From assembly GCF_900113695.1 (NCBI RefSeq), contig NZ_FOQH01000010.1, forward strand, positions 186,001 through 250,000: a stretch of 64,000 nucleotides of DNA, written 5' to 3'. The stretch comes from Albimonas pacifica (GTDB taxonomy: Bacteria; Pseudomonadota; Alphaproteobacteria; Rhodobacterales; Rhodobacteraceae). How positions within the stretch are numbered: the stretch's first letter is position 1; every line of letters begins with the position of its first letter. The notes under the pieces were generated by a model. The model searched no databases. It had not been told where the DNA came from and saw only the letters and a list, made by a program, of their open reading frames with translations. The translations under genes and the position numbers were made by a program. Below, one piece after another: positions 17,937 to 26,402 of the stretch.

Positions 17937-18563
17937 TCAGACGCCGCCGGAGGCGAGCAGGATCACGGGGGTCGCGAAGACGGCGGCCATCACGATGAAG
18001 GCGAGGCTCGCGAACAGGCCGTCGCGGGCGACGATCGAGATCGCCAGCAGCGCCACGGCGCCGCCGAGGAAGGAGGAGGTGAAGGGCACCAGTTCCAGGA
18101 CCGGCATCGCCAGGCCGCAGAGCAGGCACAGCGCCAGAAGCAGCCGGTCGAAGGGCGGGTTCACCAGGCCGGGGAGGCGGCGGCGGGTGCGCCGCTCGAT
18201 CCAGCCGACGGGGCGGCGGAGCCAGTCGACCGCCTCGGAGAGGCGCCTGCCCTCGATCCGTCGGCGGGTGACGAAGCCGGGCAGCCACACGTGGCTGCGC
18301 CCCAGCAGCCCCGCCAGGCTGATCAGCGCGATGGTCAGCCCGCAGATCGACGACAGCAGCGGCACCCCCGAGAGCGGCGTGACCACCACCAGCGCCGGGA
18401 CCAGCAGCAGGGTCACGGTGGAGTGCTGGCCCACGGCGTCGATCACCTCGCCGGCGGAGGGCTTCTCCTGCCGGGCGGTCTCCTCGATGCGGTCGAGGAC
18501 GGTCGAGATCGGGCCGGACTCCGGGCCCTGCGGGGCGGAATCGGCGGCGGCGGCGTGGGTCAT
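17937..18563 (-). CDS. exoD: ExoD-like exopolysaccharide synthesis protein
   Basis: A 208-residue integral membrane protein of the ExoD family, first linked to exopolysaccharide production and alkali tolerance in rhizobia; the biochemical role is not established. Visible features are a cytoplasmic N-terminus and hydrophobic segments at about 48-85, 138-160 and 165-205. The family-like SICGLTIALISLAGLLGRSHVWLPGFVTRRRI and LERRT-type loop (IERRTRRRLPGLVNPPFDRL) are present. The ATG has CGGAGA upstream. Its 3' end faces rpsD across the family A palindrome. Confidence 0.85.
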   Translation of the reverse strand: MTHAAAADSAPQGPESGPISTVLDRIEETARQEKPSAGEVIDAVGQHSTVTLLLVPALVVVTPLSGVPLLSSICGLTIALISLAGLLGRSHVWLPGFVTRRRIEGRRLSEAVDWLRRPVGWIERRTRRRLPGLVNPPFDRLLLALCLLCGLAMPVLELVPFTSSFLGGAVALLAISIVARDGLFASLAFIVMAAVFATPVILLASGGV

Positions 18564-18791
18564 CGGGGTCTCCGGTCGAGGTCTCCGGGTGCGATCTCCG
18601 GATCTGGGGCGCTCGCAGCAGAGGTCGTGCCTCCGCAAGGCGTTTCAAGGGCGCCCAAGGGGCATGCCCGGGGCGCCGGCGGCCGGCCGACGCCGGCCGG
18701 GCAAGCCTGCGCGGGCCGGGGAGCCGGCCGCTGCGCGGCCGGTGTCGACCTGCGGTCGGGGGGCGGCTCGGCGGGCGGCTGGGCGGGCGGC

Positions 18792-19619
18792 TCAGCGGGC
18801 GGGGCGCAGGAAATCCGGGGGGTTGAAGACGTCGCAGAAGGCGTCGGGGCCGAGCGGCCGGGCCTCGAAGAACGCGTCGGGACGGGCGCGGGAGAGGGCC
18901 GCGTCGGTCATCCCGATCAGCGCCTCGGCGCAGTCGAAGCCCCAGGCGAGGAGGACGCCCGGGTCGGGGAGGTGCAGGCGGTCGACCGGGCGCCCCTGCT
19001 CCCGCCCGTCGGGGAGGCGTCGGGTCAGACGCAGGGCCGGGGCGCCGGGCCGGAGGGCCGAGACGGGGATGGAGGTCGAGACCTCGTCGAACTCGCTGAT
19101 CGCGAGGACCTCGTGGGCGCCGAGCGCCTCCAGGAAGCGGCCGATTGCGGGCTCGCCGGCAGGGGGCAGGCGGCCGTCGGTCGGCAGGAACCAGCGCTCG
19201 GCCTGCATCCACGCCTCGAGGCGGTGCTGGAGGGCGAGGAGTTCGGGGCCGCGGGCGGGCGCGTGGCCCTGGATCGCCAGCAGCCAGGCGGCGCGGTCGG
19301 AGAGCTCGGGCGGGGCCTCCGGCGCGGCCCGCGCGCGGGCTTCGGGCCAGGAGAGGGTGTGGGCGGAGGCCTTGGCGCGGGCCTCGAAGGCCTCGTGGAC
19401 CTCGTCGGGGTCGTCGATGCCGTCGGGGTGGTCGACGGGGGCGAACGACCAGGCCCCTTCGCCGAAGGCGCCGGGCAGGGGCAGGCGGTAGAACGGATTC
19501 GGCGCGACGAAGGCGTGGGGGTAGATGCTGGCCCACCAGGTCAGGACCGGGACGTCGACCGGGGGGGCCTGGCGGGCGCGCTCGGGCCTCGGGATTTCCG
19601 ACACGTTCATGCACGCCAT
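18792..19619 (-). CDS. Conserved-looking protein of unknown function
   Basis: 275 residues, soluble and acidic, with no signal peptide or membrane span. Notable segments are VPVLTWWASIYPHAFVAPNPFYRLPLP near the N-terminus, ISEFDEVSTSIPVSAL in the middle and VLLAWGFDCAEALIGMTDAALSRARPDAFFEA near the C-terminus; the aromatic-rich ends suggest a folded domain. I do not recognise a family. Two ATGs (19619 and 19610) are possible and neither has a good ribosome-binding site. The 3' end falls within a tandem GGCGGGCGGCT repeat (about 18760-18802). It is divergent from the DapC-like gene, so the two share a short promoter region. Confidence 0.7.
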   Translation of the reverse strand: MACMNVSEIPRPERARQAPPVDVPVLTWWASIYPHAFVAPNPFYRLPLPGAFGEGAWSFAPVDHPDGIDDPDEVHEAFEARAKASAHTLSWPEARARAAPEAPPELSDRAAWLLAIQGHAPARGPELLALQHRLEAWMQAERWFLPTDGRLPPAGEPAIGRFLEALGAHEVLAISEFDEVSTSIPVSALRPGAPALRLTRRLPDGREQGRPVDRLHLPDPGVLLAWGFDCAEALIGMTDAALSRARPDAFFEARPLGPDAFCDVFNPPDFLRPAR

Positions 19620-19711
19620 CCAAAACTGGACGCATCCCCCTGCGCAAGGTATCTTTTCCCCGAACGAGGGCCGCGCCAAATGACGGCCCCGTCGGAATGA
19701 GGCCAGGCAAG

Positions 19712-20923
19712 ATGCAGCAGCCCGAGCGATTCTCGGACCTGCCGGAGTACGCGTTTCCGCGGCTCCGCGCCCTGTTGGAGGGGACCCCCGCCGGCGGTCC
19801 CCTGCTTCCCATGTCGCTGGGCGAACCGCGCCATCCGCTGCCGCCCTTCCTGGGCGAGGAGCTTGCGCGCCACCACGACCTCTACGGACGATACCCCCCG
19901 AACGAGGGCTATCCGGAGCTGCGCGAGGCGATCGCGGGCTGGCTGCAAAGCCGCTTCGGGATCGCCGGGGACCGCGCGGACCCCGAGCGGCACGTGTTCC
20001 CGCTGAACGGCACGCGCGAGGGGCTGTTCGCGGCCTGCCTGGCGCTGGTGCCCGAGCGCAAGAACGGCCAGCGCCCGGCGGTGCTGATCCCCAACCCGTT
20101 CTACCAGTGCTACGCCGTCGCCGCGCTCGCGGCCGGGGCCGAGCCGATCTACGTGCCCGCGACGCCGGAAAGCGGCTTCCTGCCCGACTTCGAGAGCCTG
20201 CCCGAGGACCTGCTGGCGCGCACCGCGGCGGTCTACCTGTGCTCGCCCGCCAACCCGCAGGGGGTGGTGGCGGGGATGGAGCGGTGGAAGGGGCTGATCG
20301 CGCTCGCCGAACAGCACGACTTCTTCGTCTTCGCCGACGAATGCTATTCCGAGATCTGGCGCGACGCGCCCCCGCCCTCGGCCTTGCAGGCCAGCCAGGA
20401 GATGGGCGCCGACCCCGAGCGGGTTCTGGCGTTCCACTCGCTGTCCAAGCGCTCGAACCTGCCGGGTCTGCGCTCGGGCTTCTGCGCGGGCGGTCCGAAG
20501 GCCATCGCGGCCATGAGAAAACTGCGGGCCTATACCGGGGCGCCGCTGCCGGGGCCGATCCAGATGGCCTCGGCCGCCGTGTGGCGGGACGAGGCGCATG
20601 TGGACGCCTCCCGCGCGCTCTACCACGAGAAGTTCGCCATGGCGGACCGGATCCTGGGGAACATGGAGGGCTACCGCCCGCCCGAGGCGGGGTTCTTCCT
20701 GTGGCTCGACGTCTCCGCGAAGTGGGGGGACGGCGAGGCCGCGACCCTGCACCTGTGGAAGGAGACCGGGGTGCGGGTGTTGCCGGGGGCCTATCTCTCG
20801 CGCCCCTCGCCCGACTGGCTGGGCGGCGGCGATCCGGGCGAGGCCTATGTGCGCATCGCCCTGGTGGAATCCGTGGAGGACGTCGAGCGGGGGCTGACCC
20901 TGATCCGCGAGGCGCTGGGCTGA
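19712..20923 (+). CDS. dapC: Class I/II aminotransferase, probable succinyldiaminopimelate aminotransferase
   Basis: A 403-residue PLP-dependent fold-type I aminotransferase resembling DapC, which makes N-succinyl-LL-diaminopimelate in lysine and peptidoglycan synthesis. Visible features: LGEPRHPLPPFL, YPPNEGYPELREAIAGWL, the NGTREGLF substrate loop, the IPNPFYQCYAVAALAAGAEP block, SPANPQG, ADECYSEIW (PLP-pyridine aspartate and tyrosine), the Schiff-base lysine in SLSKRSNLPGLRSGF, and the carboxylate-binding Arg in YVRIALV. ATG 19712 is preferred over 19697, as the N-terminus MQQPERFSDLPEYAFPRL fits the family. Exact substrate is inferred from family resemblance. Confidence 0.8.
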   Translation: MQQPERFSDLPEYAFPRLRALLEGTPAGGPLLPMSLGEPRHPLPPFLGEELARHHDLYGRYPPNEGYPELREAIAGWLQSRFGIAGDRADPERHVFPLNGTREGLFAACLALVPERKNGQRPAVLIPNPFYQCYAVAALAAGAEPIYVPATPESGFLPDFESLPEDLLARTAAVYLCSPANPQGVVAGMERWKGLIALAEQHDFFVFADECYSEIWRDAPPPSALQASQEMGADPERVLAFHSLSKRSNLPGLRSGFCAGGPKAIAAMRKLRAYTGAPLPGPIQMASAAVWRDEAHVDASRALYHEKFAMADRILGNMEGYRPPEAGFFLWLDVSAKWGDGEAATLHLWKETGVRVLPGAYLSRPSPDWLGGGDPGEAYVRIALVESVEDVERGLTLIREALG

Positions 20924-21002
20924 GACCGGCCGGCGCGCCGCCCGCCCCATGACGGGGCCGGCCCGGGCGCGCGGCTGCAACGACAGGATGACAGGCACAC
21001 AG

Positions 21003-23660
21003 ATGGCGTTCTTCTCCCGCTCCGACCTCGACGACGACTTCGGCGGCCGCGACGCCTTCCTGCCGGAAAGCTGGTCCGAGGCCATCGGCCGCCGCTTCAT
21101 GGAGGGCGCGGGCCTGGCCCTGTGCCTGCTGGCGGTCGTCGCCGCGATGATGCTGGCGAGCTACGATCCCAACGACCCCAGCTTCTTCAACGCCTCGGAC
21201 GGGGCGCCGTCGAACTGGCTGGGGCTGCCGGGGGCCTACCTGGCCGACCCGCTGATGCGCACGCTGGGGCTGGCGGCCTGGTCGCTGGTGCTGCTGCCCG
21301 GCGTCTGGGGCTGGCGGCTGGTGACCCATGAGGGCGAGTGGCGGGCCTGGTCGCGCCTGCTGGTGGCGCCCTTCGCGATCCTGGCCGCGGCCGCGTGCCT
21401 CTCGGCCCACGTGCCGCCGGAGGCCTGGCCGCATCCCTACGGGCTGGGCGGGCTGATCGGCGACGGCGCCGACCGCACGCTGGTCGCCTACATGCCCTGG
21501 GGGCTGGAGATCGCGCTGCCGATGCTCTCGGTCGGGCTGTTGGCCGCGACCCTGGCGCTGGGGGGGCTCGCGCTGGGCATGGACACGGCCGAGGCCGCCG
21601 AGCTGGTGCGCTGGCTGGCCTCGGGCCTGGGCTGGGCGATGCGCACGGCGCTGGGTCTGCTGGGCCTCGCCGCCGGCGGCGCCGCGCGGCGCATGGCGCG
21701 CCCGCGCTCGGCCCGCGTGGCCCCGCCCGAGCCCTATGGCGCGGCGCGGCGGGAGCCGGCCGGATCCTTCGACGAGGAGGAGGAAGAGGAGGAGGACGAG
21801 CCGCCCCTCACCTCGCGCCGCCGCACGCCGAAGCTGGGCTCGGCGCTCGACGACGAGCCTCCCGCGCGGGAGCCGAGCGTGCTGGACCGCATCCGCTCGG
21901 CCGCCAGGCGCATCGAGCCCGGCCCGATGACCCGCCGCGAGCCGGAGCCGGAGGCGGACGAGGTCCTCTACGACGATCGCGACGACTATGACGACTACGA
22001 GCCCGCGCCCGTCCCCCGCGCCATGGCGCCGGCGCCGATCCCGCAGCCGCGGGCGGAGGTCGCCGCGCCGGTGAAGAAGGTCCCGGTCAGCCGCCGGGCC
22101 GAGGCCGAGGCGCAGCCGAAGTTCGAGTTCGACGACCTCTCCGAGGACGCGGCCTGGTCCTGCCCGCCGCTGTCGCTCTTGCAGAGCCCGCGCGAGATCT
22201 CCCGCCCCCAGCACTCGACCGAGGCGCTGGAGGAGAACGCGCGGATGCTCGAGGCGGTGCTGGACGACTACGGCATCCGCGGGGAGATCGTGAAGGTCTC
22301 GCCCGGGCCGGTCGTGACGATGTACGAGCTGGAGCCGGCGCCGGGCCTGAAGGCGAGCCGCGTGATCGGCCTGGCCGACGACATCGCGCGGTCGATGTCG
22401 GCGCTGGCGGCGCGCGTGTCCACGGTTCCGGGCCGCTCGATCATCGGCATCGAGCTGCCCAACGAGGTGCGCGAGAAGGTGCTGCTCCGCGAGCTGTTCG
22501 CGGCCAAGTCCTTCGGGGATGCCAAGGAGAAGCTGCTGATCGCGCTGGGCAAGGACATCGCCGGGGCGCCGATGGTGGCGAACCTGGCGCGGATGCCGCA
22601 CCTGCTGATCGCGGGCACCACCGGCTCGGGCAAGTCGGTGGCGATCAACGTGATGATCCTGTCGCTGCTCTACCGGCTGTCGCCGAAGGAGTGCCGGATG
22701 ATCATGATCGACCCCAAGATGCTGGAGCTGTCGGTCTACGACGGCATCCCGCATCTGCTGAGCCCGGTGGTGACGGACCCCAAGAAGGCGGTGGTCGCGC
22801 TGAAGTGGACGGTCGCCGAGATGGAGGACCGTTACCGCAAGATGTCGCGCATGGGCGTGCGCAACATCGAGGGCTACAACCAGCGCGTCCGCGACGCCCA
22901 GTCCCGCGGCGAGGCCTTCACGCGGTCCGTGCAGACCGGCTTCGACCCCGACACCGGCGAGCCGATCATCGAGACCCAGGAGTTCGAGCCCGAGGAGCTG
23001 CCCTTCATCGTCGTCGTGGTCGACGAGATGGCCGACCTGATGATGGTCGCGGGCAAGGAGATCGAGGCCTGCATCCAGCGCCTGGCGCAGATGGCCCGCG
23101 CCTCGGGCATCCACCTGATCATGGCGACGCAGCGCCCCTCGGTCGACGTCATCACCGGCACGATCAAGGCGAACTTCCCCACCCGGATCTCGTTCCAGGT
23201 GACCTCGAAGATCGACAGCCGCACCATCCTGGGCGAGCAGGGCGCCGAGCAGCTGCTGGGCATGGGCGACATGCTCTACATGGCCGGCGGCGGTCGGGTG
23301 ACGCGCGTGCACGGGCCCTTCGTCTCCGACGAGGAGGTCGAGGAGGTGGTGATGCACCTCAAGTCCCAGGGCGAGCCGGAATACCTCAGCGGCGTCACCG
23401 ACGGCCCCGACGAGGAGAACGCGGCCGACATCGACGCGGTGCTGGGGCTGGGCTCGGGCGACGACTCCGAGGCCGACCTCTACGACCGCGCGGTGGCGAT
23501 CGTGGCGCGGGACCGCAAGTGCTCGACCTCCTACATCCAGCGCAAGCTCGCCATCGGCTACCAGCGGGCGGCACGGCTCGTGGAGCAGATGGAGGAGCAG
23601 GGCGTGGTGACGCCGGCCAACAAGGTCGGCAAGCGGGAGATCCTGGTGGGCGAGGTCTGA
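21003..23660 (+). CDS. ftsK: DNA translocase FtsK
   Basis: A septum-located DNA pump that moves chromosome termini and activates XerCD at dif. The 885 residues comprise an N-terminal membrane domain with about four hydrophobic spans (to about residue 220). A linker follows, rich in acidic residues, proline and arginine (about 255-375). The motor (about 400-800) has Walker A GTTGSGKS at about 538 and Walker B VVVVDEMADLM at about 670, and the C-terminal gamma winged helix carries TSYIQRKLAIGYQRAARLVEQMEEQGVV. In-frame starts at 20949 and 20988 are also possible; 21003 gives the most natural N-terminus. It ends just before palindrome copy 2. Confidence 0.95.
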   Translation: MAFFSRSDLDDDFGGRDAFLPESWSEAIGRRFMEGAGLALCLLAVVAAMMLASYDPNDPSFFNASDGAPSNWLGLPGAYLADPLMRTLGLAAWSLVLLPGVWGWRLVTHEGEWRAWSRLLVAPFAILAAAACLSAHVPPEAWPHPYGLGGLIGDGADRTLVAYMPWGLEIALPMLSVGLLAATLALGGLALGMDTAEAAELVRWLASGLGWAMRTALGLLGLAAGGAARRMARPRSARVAPPEPYGAARREPAGSFDEEEEEEEDEPPLTSRRRTPKLGSALDDEPPAREPSVLDRIRSAARRIEPGPMTRREPEPEADEVLYDDRDDYDDYEPAPVPRAMAPAPIPQPRAEVAAPVKKVPVSRRAEAEAQPKFEFDDLSEDAAWSCPPLSLLQSPREISRPQHSTEALEENARMLEAVLDDYGIRGEIVKVSPGPVVTMYELEPAPGLKASRVIGLADDIARSMSALAARVSTVPGRSIIGIELPNEVREKVLLRELFAAKSFGDAKEKLLIALGKDIAGAPMVANLARMPHLLIAGTTGSGKSVAINVMILSLLYRLSPKECRMIMIDPKMLELSVYDGIPHLLSPVVTDPKKAVVALKWTVAEMEDRYRKMSRMGVRNIEGYNQRVRDAQSRGEAFTRSVQTGFDPDTGEPIIETQEFEPEELPFIVVVVDEMADLMMVAGKEIEACIQRLAQMARASGIHLIMATQRPSVDVITGTIKANFPTRISFQVTSKIDSRTILGEQGAEQLLGMGDMLYMAGGGRVTRVHGPFVSDEEVEEVVMHLKSQGEPEYLSGVTDGPDEENAADIDAVLGLGSGDDSEADLYDRAVAIVARDRKCSTSYIQRKLAIGYQRAARLVEQMEEQGVVTPANKVGKREILVGEV

Positions 23661-23682
23661 CGCCTCCGGCGAGGACCGGACT

Positions 23683-23990
23683 ACAGGCGCCCTGCGGGCG
23701 GGCCTGGCTGCGGCGCGCCGGTGGGAAGGCCAGGGCCGGATCGTGACGGGTCGGGAGCCTGCGGCGGGCTCCTGACTCACCAAAGAACAAGGCGCGCGCC
23801 TGCTCTCCGGAGCCGTCCATCGCTTCTGGCCTGCCTGAGCGACTCGCCCCCGCCGGTCAAGGACAAGCCCCCTTCGGGGGTCGCTGCGCGATCCTTGACC
23901 GGAGGGGGCGAGTCGCTCCGTTGGCCGCCAGCGACGGACGGCTCCGGAGAACAGGCGCTCCCGGCAGGGCCTGGGGCGAGGGGCGCCTGC
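23683..23990. repeat. Long nested palindromic repeat, family A, copy 2
   Basis: The outermost arms CAGGCGCCC (23684-23692) and GGGCGCCTG (23981-23989) enclose the core 23797-23955. The core has the same order of nested arms as copy 1, including GAGCGACTCGCCCC / GGGGCGAGTCGCTC and GGTCAAGGA / TCCTTGACC, and an apical hairpin CCCCC-TTC-GGGGG (23868-23880). It sits between convergent ftsK and dctM. The sequence differs from copies 1 and 3 mostly in paired positions. Confidence 0.9.
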
Positions 23991-24013
23991 GGCGGGCGGT
24001 CGGCGGAGATGAG

Positions 24014-24046
24014 AAAGGGCGCGACGGGGGGACCGTCGCGCCCTTT
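24014..24046. terminator. Bidirectional terminator between ftsK and dctM
   Basis: A perfect 14-bp stem, AAAGGGCGCGACGG (24014-24027) with CCGTCGCGCCCTTT (24033-24046), and a 5-nt loop. It lies 20 bp past the dctM stop and ends the dctPQM transcript; the T-run side also serves the plus strand. Confidence 0.85.
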
Positions 24047-24065
24047 CGCTTTCGTCCGCGTCGGC

Positions 24066-25445
24066 TCAGCGGGTGATCAGCTCCGGGCCCATGAAGTAGG
24101 TGGGCAGGAAGGTGCTCATGCCCGGGATGTAGGTGACCATGATCAGGAAGATGAAGAGGATGCCCAGCCAGGGCAGCGCCGCCTTCACCACGTCCCACAT
24201 CGCCATGCCCGCCACGCCCGAGGTGACGAAGAGGTTCAGGCCCACCGGCGGGGTGATCATGCCGATCTCCATGTTCACCACCATGATGATGCCGAGATGG
24301 ATCGGGTCGATCCCGAGGCTGATCGCGATGGGGAAGACCAGCGGGGCCACGATGATGATCAGGCCCGACGGCTCCATGAACTGGCCGCCGATCAGCAGGA
24401 TCAGGTTCACGATGATCAGGAACATGATCGGCCCGAAGCCCGCGTCCAGCATCGAGGTGGCGATGGCCTGGGGGATCTGCTCGTCGGTCAGAACGTGCTT
24501 GAGGATCAGCGCGTTGGCGATGATGAACAGCAGCGTCACCGTCAGCTTGCCCCCCTCGAACAGCGCGTCGCGCGTGTCGGGGTGGACCCAGACCGTCAGC
24601 GCCGTCCAGGGCTTGCGGTAGAAGGCGACCGGCGCGCCGTCCTCGGTGGTCGCCTTCAGCGGGCCCATGTCGCGGTAGATGAAGTTCGCGATCAGGAAGG
24701 CGTAGATCGCGGCGACGGCCGCGGCCTCGGTCGGGGTGAAGATGCCGCCGTAGATGCCGCCCAGGATGATCACGATCAGGAACAGGCCCCAGCCGGCGTC
24801 GCGGGCGGAGGCGAAGACCTCGCCCCAGCCCAGCCAGTCGCCCTTGGGCAGGTTCTGGACCCGGGCCGCGACGTAGATGCCGATCATCAGCATCAGGCCC
24901 GCCACCAGCCCCGGGATCACGCCCGCGAGGAACATGCGCCCGACCGAGACGTCGGTGGCGGCCGCGTAGACCACCATCACGATCGAGGGCGGGATCAGGA
25001 TGCCCAGCGTGCCCGCGTTGCAGATCACGCCGGCGGCGAAGCTTTTCGTGTAGCCCACCTGCTGCATGCCCGCGATGACGATGCCGCCGATGGCCACGAC
25101 CGTCGCGGGGGACGAGCCCGAAAGGGCGGCGAACAGCATGCAGGCGAAGACGCCCGCGATGGCGAGGCCGCCGCGGAACTGGCCGACGCAGGCGATGGAG
25201 AAGCGGATGATCCGGCTCGCCACGCCCCCCGTCGACATGAAGGTCGAGGCCAGCACGAAGAAGGGGATGGCGAGCAGCGTGTAGTGGCCCGCCATGGCGT
25301 TGTAGAGGGTCTGGGCGATGGAGGCGAGCGAGCTGTCCGACAGCACCAGCAGGAACAGGGTCGAGGACACGCCCAGCGCCACCGCGATCGGCACGCCGAT
25401 CAGCAGCAGGCCCACGACGACCGCGAAGAGGATGGCGACTTCCAT
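24066..25445 (-). CDS. dctM: TRAP transporter large permease
   Basis: The 459-residue DctM-type subunit, the ion-coupled membrane channel of a TRAP uptake system. It is hydrophobic throughout, with about 12 spans. Family segments include IPFFVLASTFMSTGGVASRII, LSGSSPATVVAIGG, NAGTLGILIPPSIVMVVYAAAT, GGIFTPTEAAAVAAIYAF, GQFMEPSGLIIIVAPLVFPIA and EIGMITPPVGLNLFV. It carries a hydrophilic insert of about 45 residues (about 250-295, YRDMGPLKATTEDGAPVAFYRK) that is longer than in the shortest family members. The start lies 4 bp after the dctQ stop, so translation is coupled. Confidence 0.95.
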   Translation of the reverse strand: MEVAILFAVVVGLLLIGVPIAVALGVSSTLFLLVLSDSSLASIAQTLYNAMAGHYTLLAIPFFVLASTFMSTGGVASRIIRFSIACVGQFRGGLAIAGVFACMLFAALSGSSPATVVAIGGIVIAGMQQVGYTKSFAAGVICNAGTLGILIPPSIVMVVYAAATDVSVGRMFLAGVIPGLVAGLMLMIGIYVAARVQNLPKGDWLGWGEVFASARDAGWGLFLIVIILGGIYGGIFTPTEAAAVAAIYAFLIANFIYRDMGPLKATTEDGAPVAFYRKPWTALTVWVHPDTRDALFEGGKLTVTLLFIIANALILKHVLTDEQIPQAIATSMLDAGFGPIMFLIIVNLILLIGGQFMEPSGLIIIVAPLVFPIAISLGIDPIHLGIIMVVNMEIGMITPPVGLNLFVTSGVAGMAMWDVVKAALPWLGILFIFLIMVTYIPGMSTFLPTYFMGPELITR

Positions 25446-25449
25446 GGTC

Positions 25450-26193
25450 TCAGCGCTCCGTCGGGCCGCGGCGATGCGCGGGATCGTGGTGGTGCAGCGG
25501 ATCGGCGGCGCCGGGATCGGGGATGGCGTGGTGGGAGCGGGCGTCCTCGACCGCCTCCTCGGCCTCGTGGGAGGCGATCAGGGTGGCGCGCTCGCCGGTC
25601 AGCAGCTCCCATCCCGCCTGGGCGAAGCGCAGCACCAGCAGCAGCATCGAGATCGGAAGGATGACGTAGGGCACCAGGCGGGGCAGCTTCTCGTAGGCCT
25701 CGCCCTCGTTGAACCACTCGGCGAAGAGCGGGTTGAGGAAGGCGGGCATGGGCACGTCGTTGAGCTCGTACCAGCCCTGGCCGCGGGCGGAGGCGAAGCC
25801 GGTGGGGAACCAGCGGCCGGTGGTCGGCTGCATCTCGCCGTAGGGGGCCCAGAAGTCCCAGGCGCCCTTCAGCAGCAGCAGCGCGAAGGCCAGGCAGATC
25901 GCGGCCGAGATCAGCGACAGCGTGCGGCGCACCGGCGGCGAGACGATGTTGATCACCGCGTCCACGCCCAGGTGGGCGGTGACCTTCACGCAGTAGCTGG
26001 CGCCCAGCAGCACCAGCCAGGCGAACAGGAACGACGTGGTCTCGAGCGCCCACAGGATGTTGGAGTTGAAGACGTATCGCGCGACCACGTTGGCGAAGGT
26101 GATCAGCGTCATGGCGCCCAGGATCGCGGCGATCAGCGTCTCTTCGACGGCGTTGATCGCGCGGCCTGCGGGCGTGCGGGCCTTGTAGTGCAT
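25450..26193 (-). CDS. dctQ: TRAP transporter small permease, long form
   Basis: The 247-residue DctQ-type subunit, longer than the usual 160-200 residues. It has four hydrophobic segments (about 18-38, 45-68, 85-110 and 175-200). Between the third and fourth is an extra loop of about 60 residues (FWAPYGEMQPTTGRWFPTGFASARGQGWYELNDVPMPAF), and there is a His/Asp/Glu-rich C-terminal tail (about 215-247). Family-like residues include ANVVARYVFNSNILWALETTSFLFAWLVLLGASYCVK. GGGGGAGG precedes the ATG. It is separated from dctP by 209 bp containing a hairpin. Confidence 0.92.
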   Translation of the reverse strand: MHYKARTPAGRAINAVEETLIAAILGAMTLITFANVVARYVFNSNILWALETTSFLFAWLVLLGASYCVKVTAHLGVDAVINIVSPPVRRTLSLISAAICLAFALLLLKGAWDFWAPYGEMQPTTGRWFPTGFASARGQGWYELNDVPMPAFLNPLFAEWFNEGEAYEKLPRLVPYVILPISMLLLVLRFAQAGWELLTGERATLIASHEAEEAVEDARSHHAIPDPGAADPLHHHDPAHRRGPTER

Positions 26194-26310
26194 GGGGCCT
26201 CCCCCCCTTGGGAGCGGCGGCGCGCGAGGCCTTGAGGCCGCGCGACCGGCCGCCGGAGCCGGAGCGAGCCGGGGCCGCCTCCTCCCAGAGGGTCCCGGCG
26301 CCGGACGGCG

Positions 26311-26341
26311 CCGCCCCGACCGGGCGGGCCGGTCGGGGCGG
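26311..26341 (-). terminator. Intercistronic hairpin between dctP and dctQ
   Basis: A 13-bp perfect stem (26311-26323 with 26329-26341; arms CCGCCCCGACCGG / CCGGTCGGGGCGG) with a 5-nt loop. By position it may stabilise the dctP message or reduce read-through into dctQM, so that binding protein is made in excess. No T-run follows. Confidence 0.5.
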
Positions 26342-26402
26342 GCGATGGATGCGGACGGGTTCGCCCCCGGGCCGCGCAGGGCGGCCGGGGGCGTCCGGTC
26401 TC

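Noticed and set aside
18792-23783. Minus-strand open frame of about 1660 codons across ftsK and the DapC-like gene
   Set aside because: Only the last 275 codons (18792-19619) look coding; the rest is antisense to ftsK and the aminotransferase.
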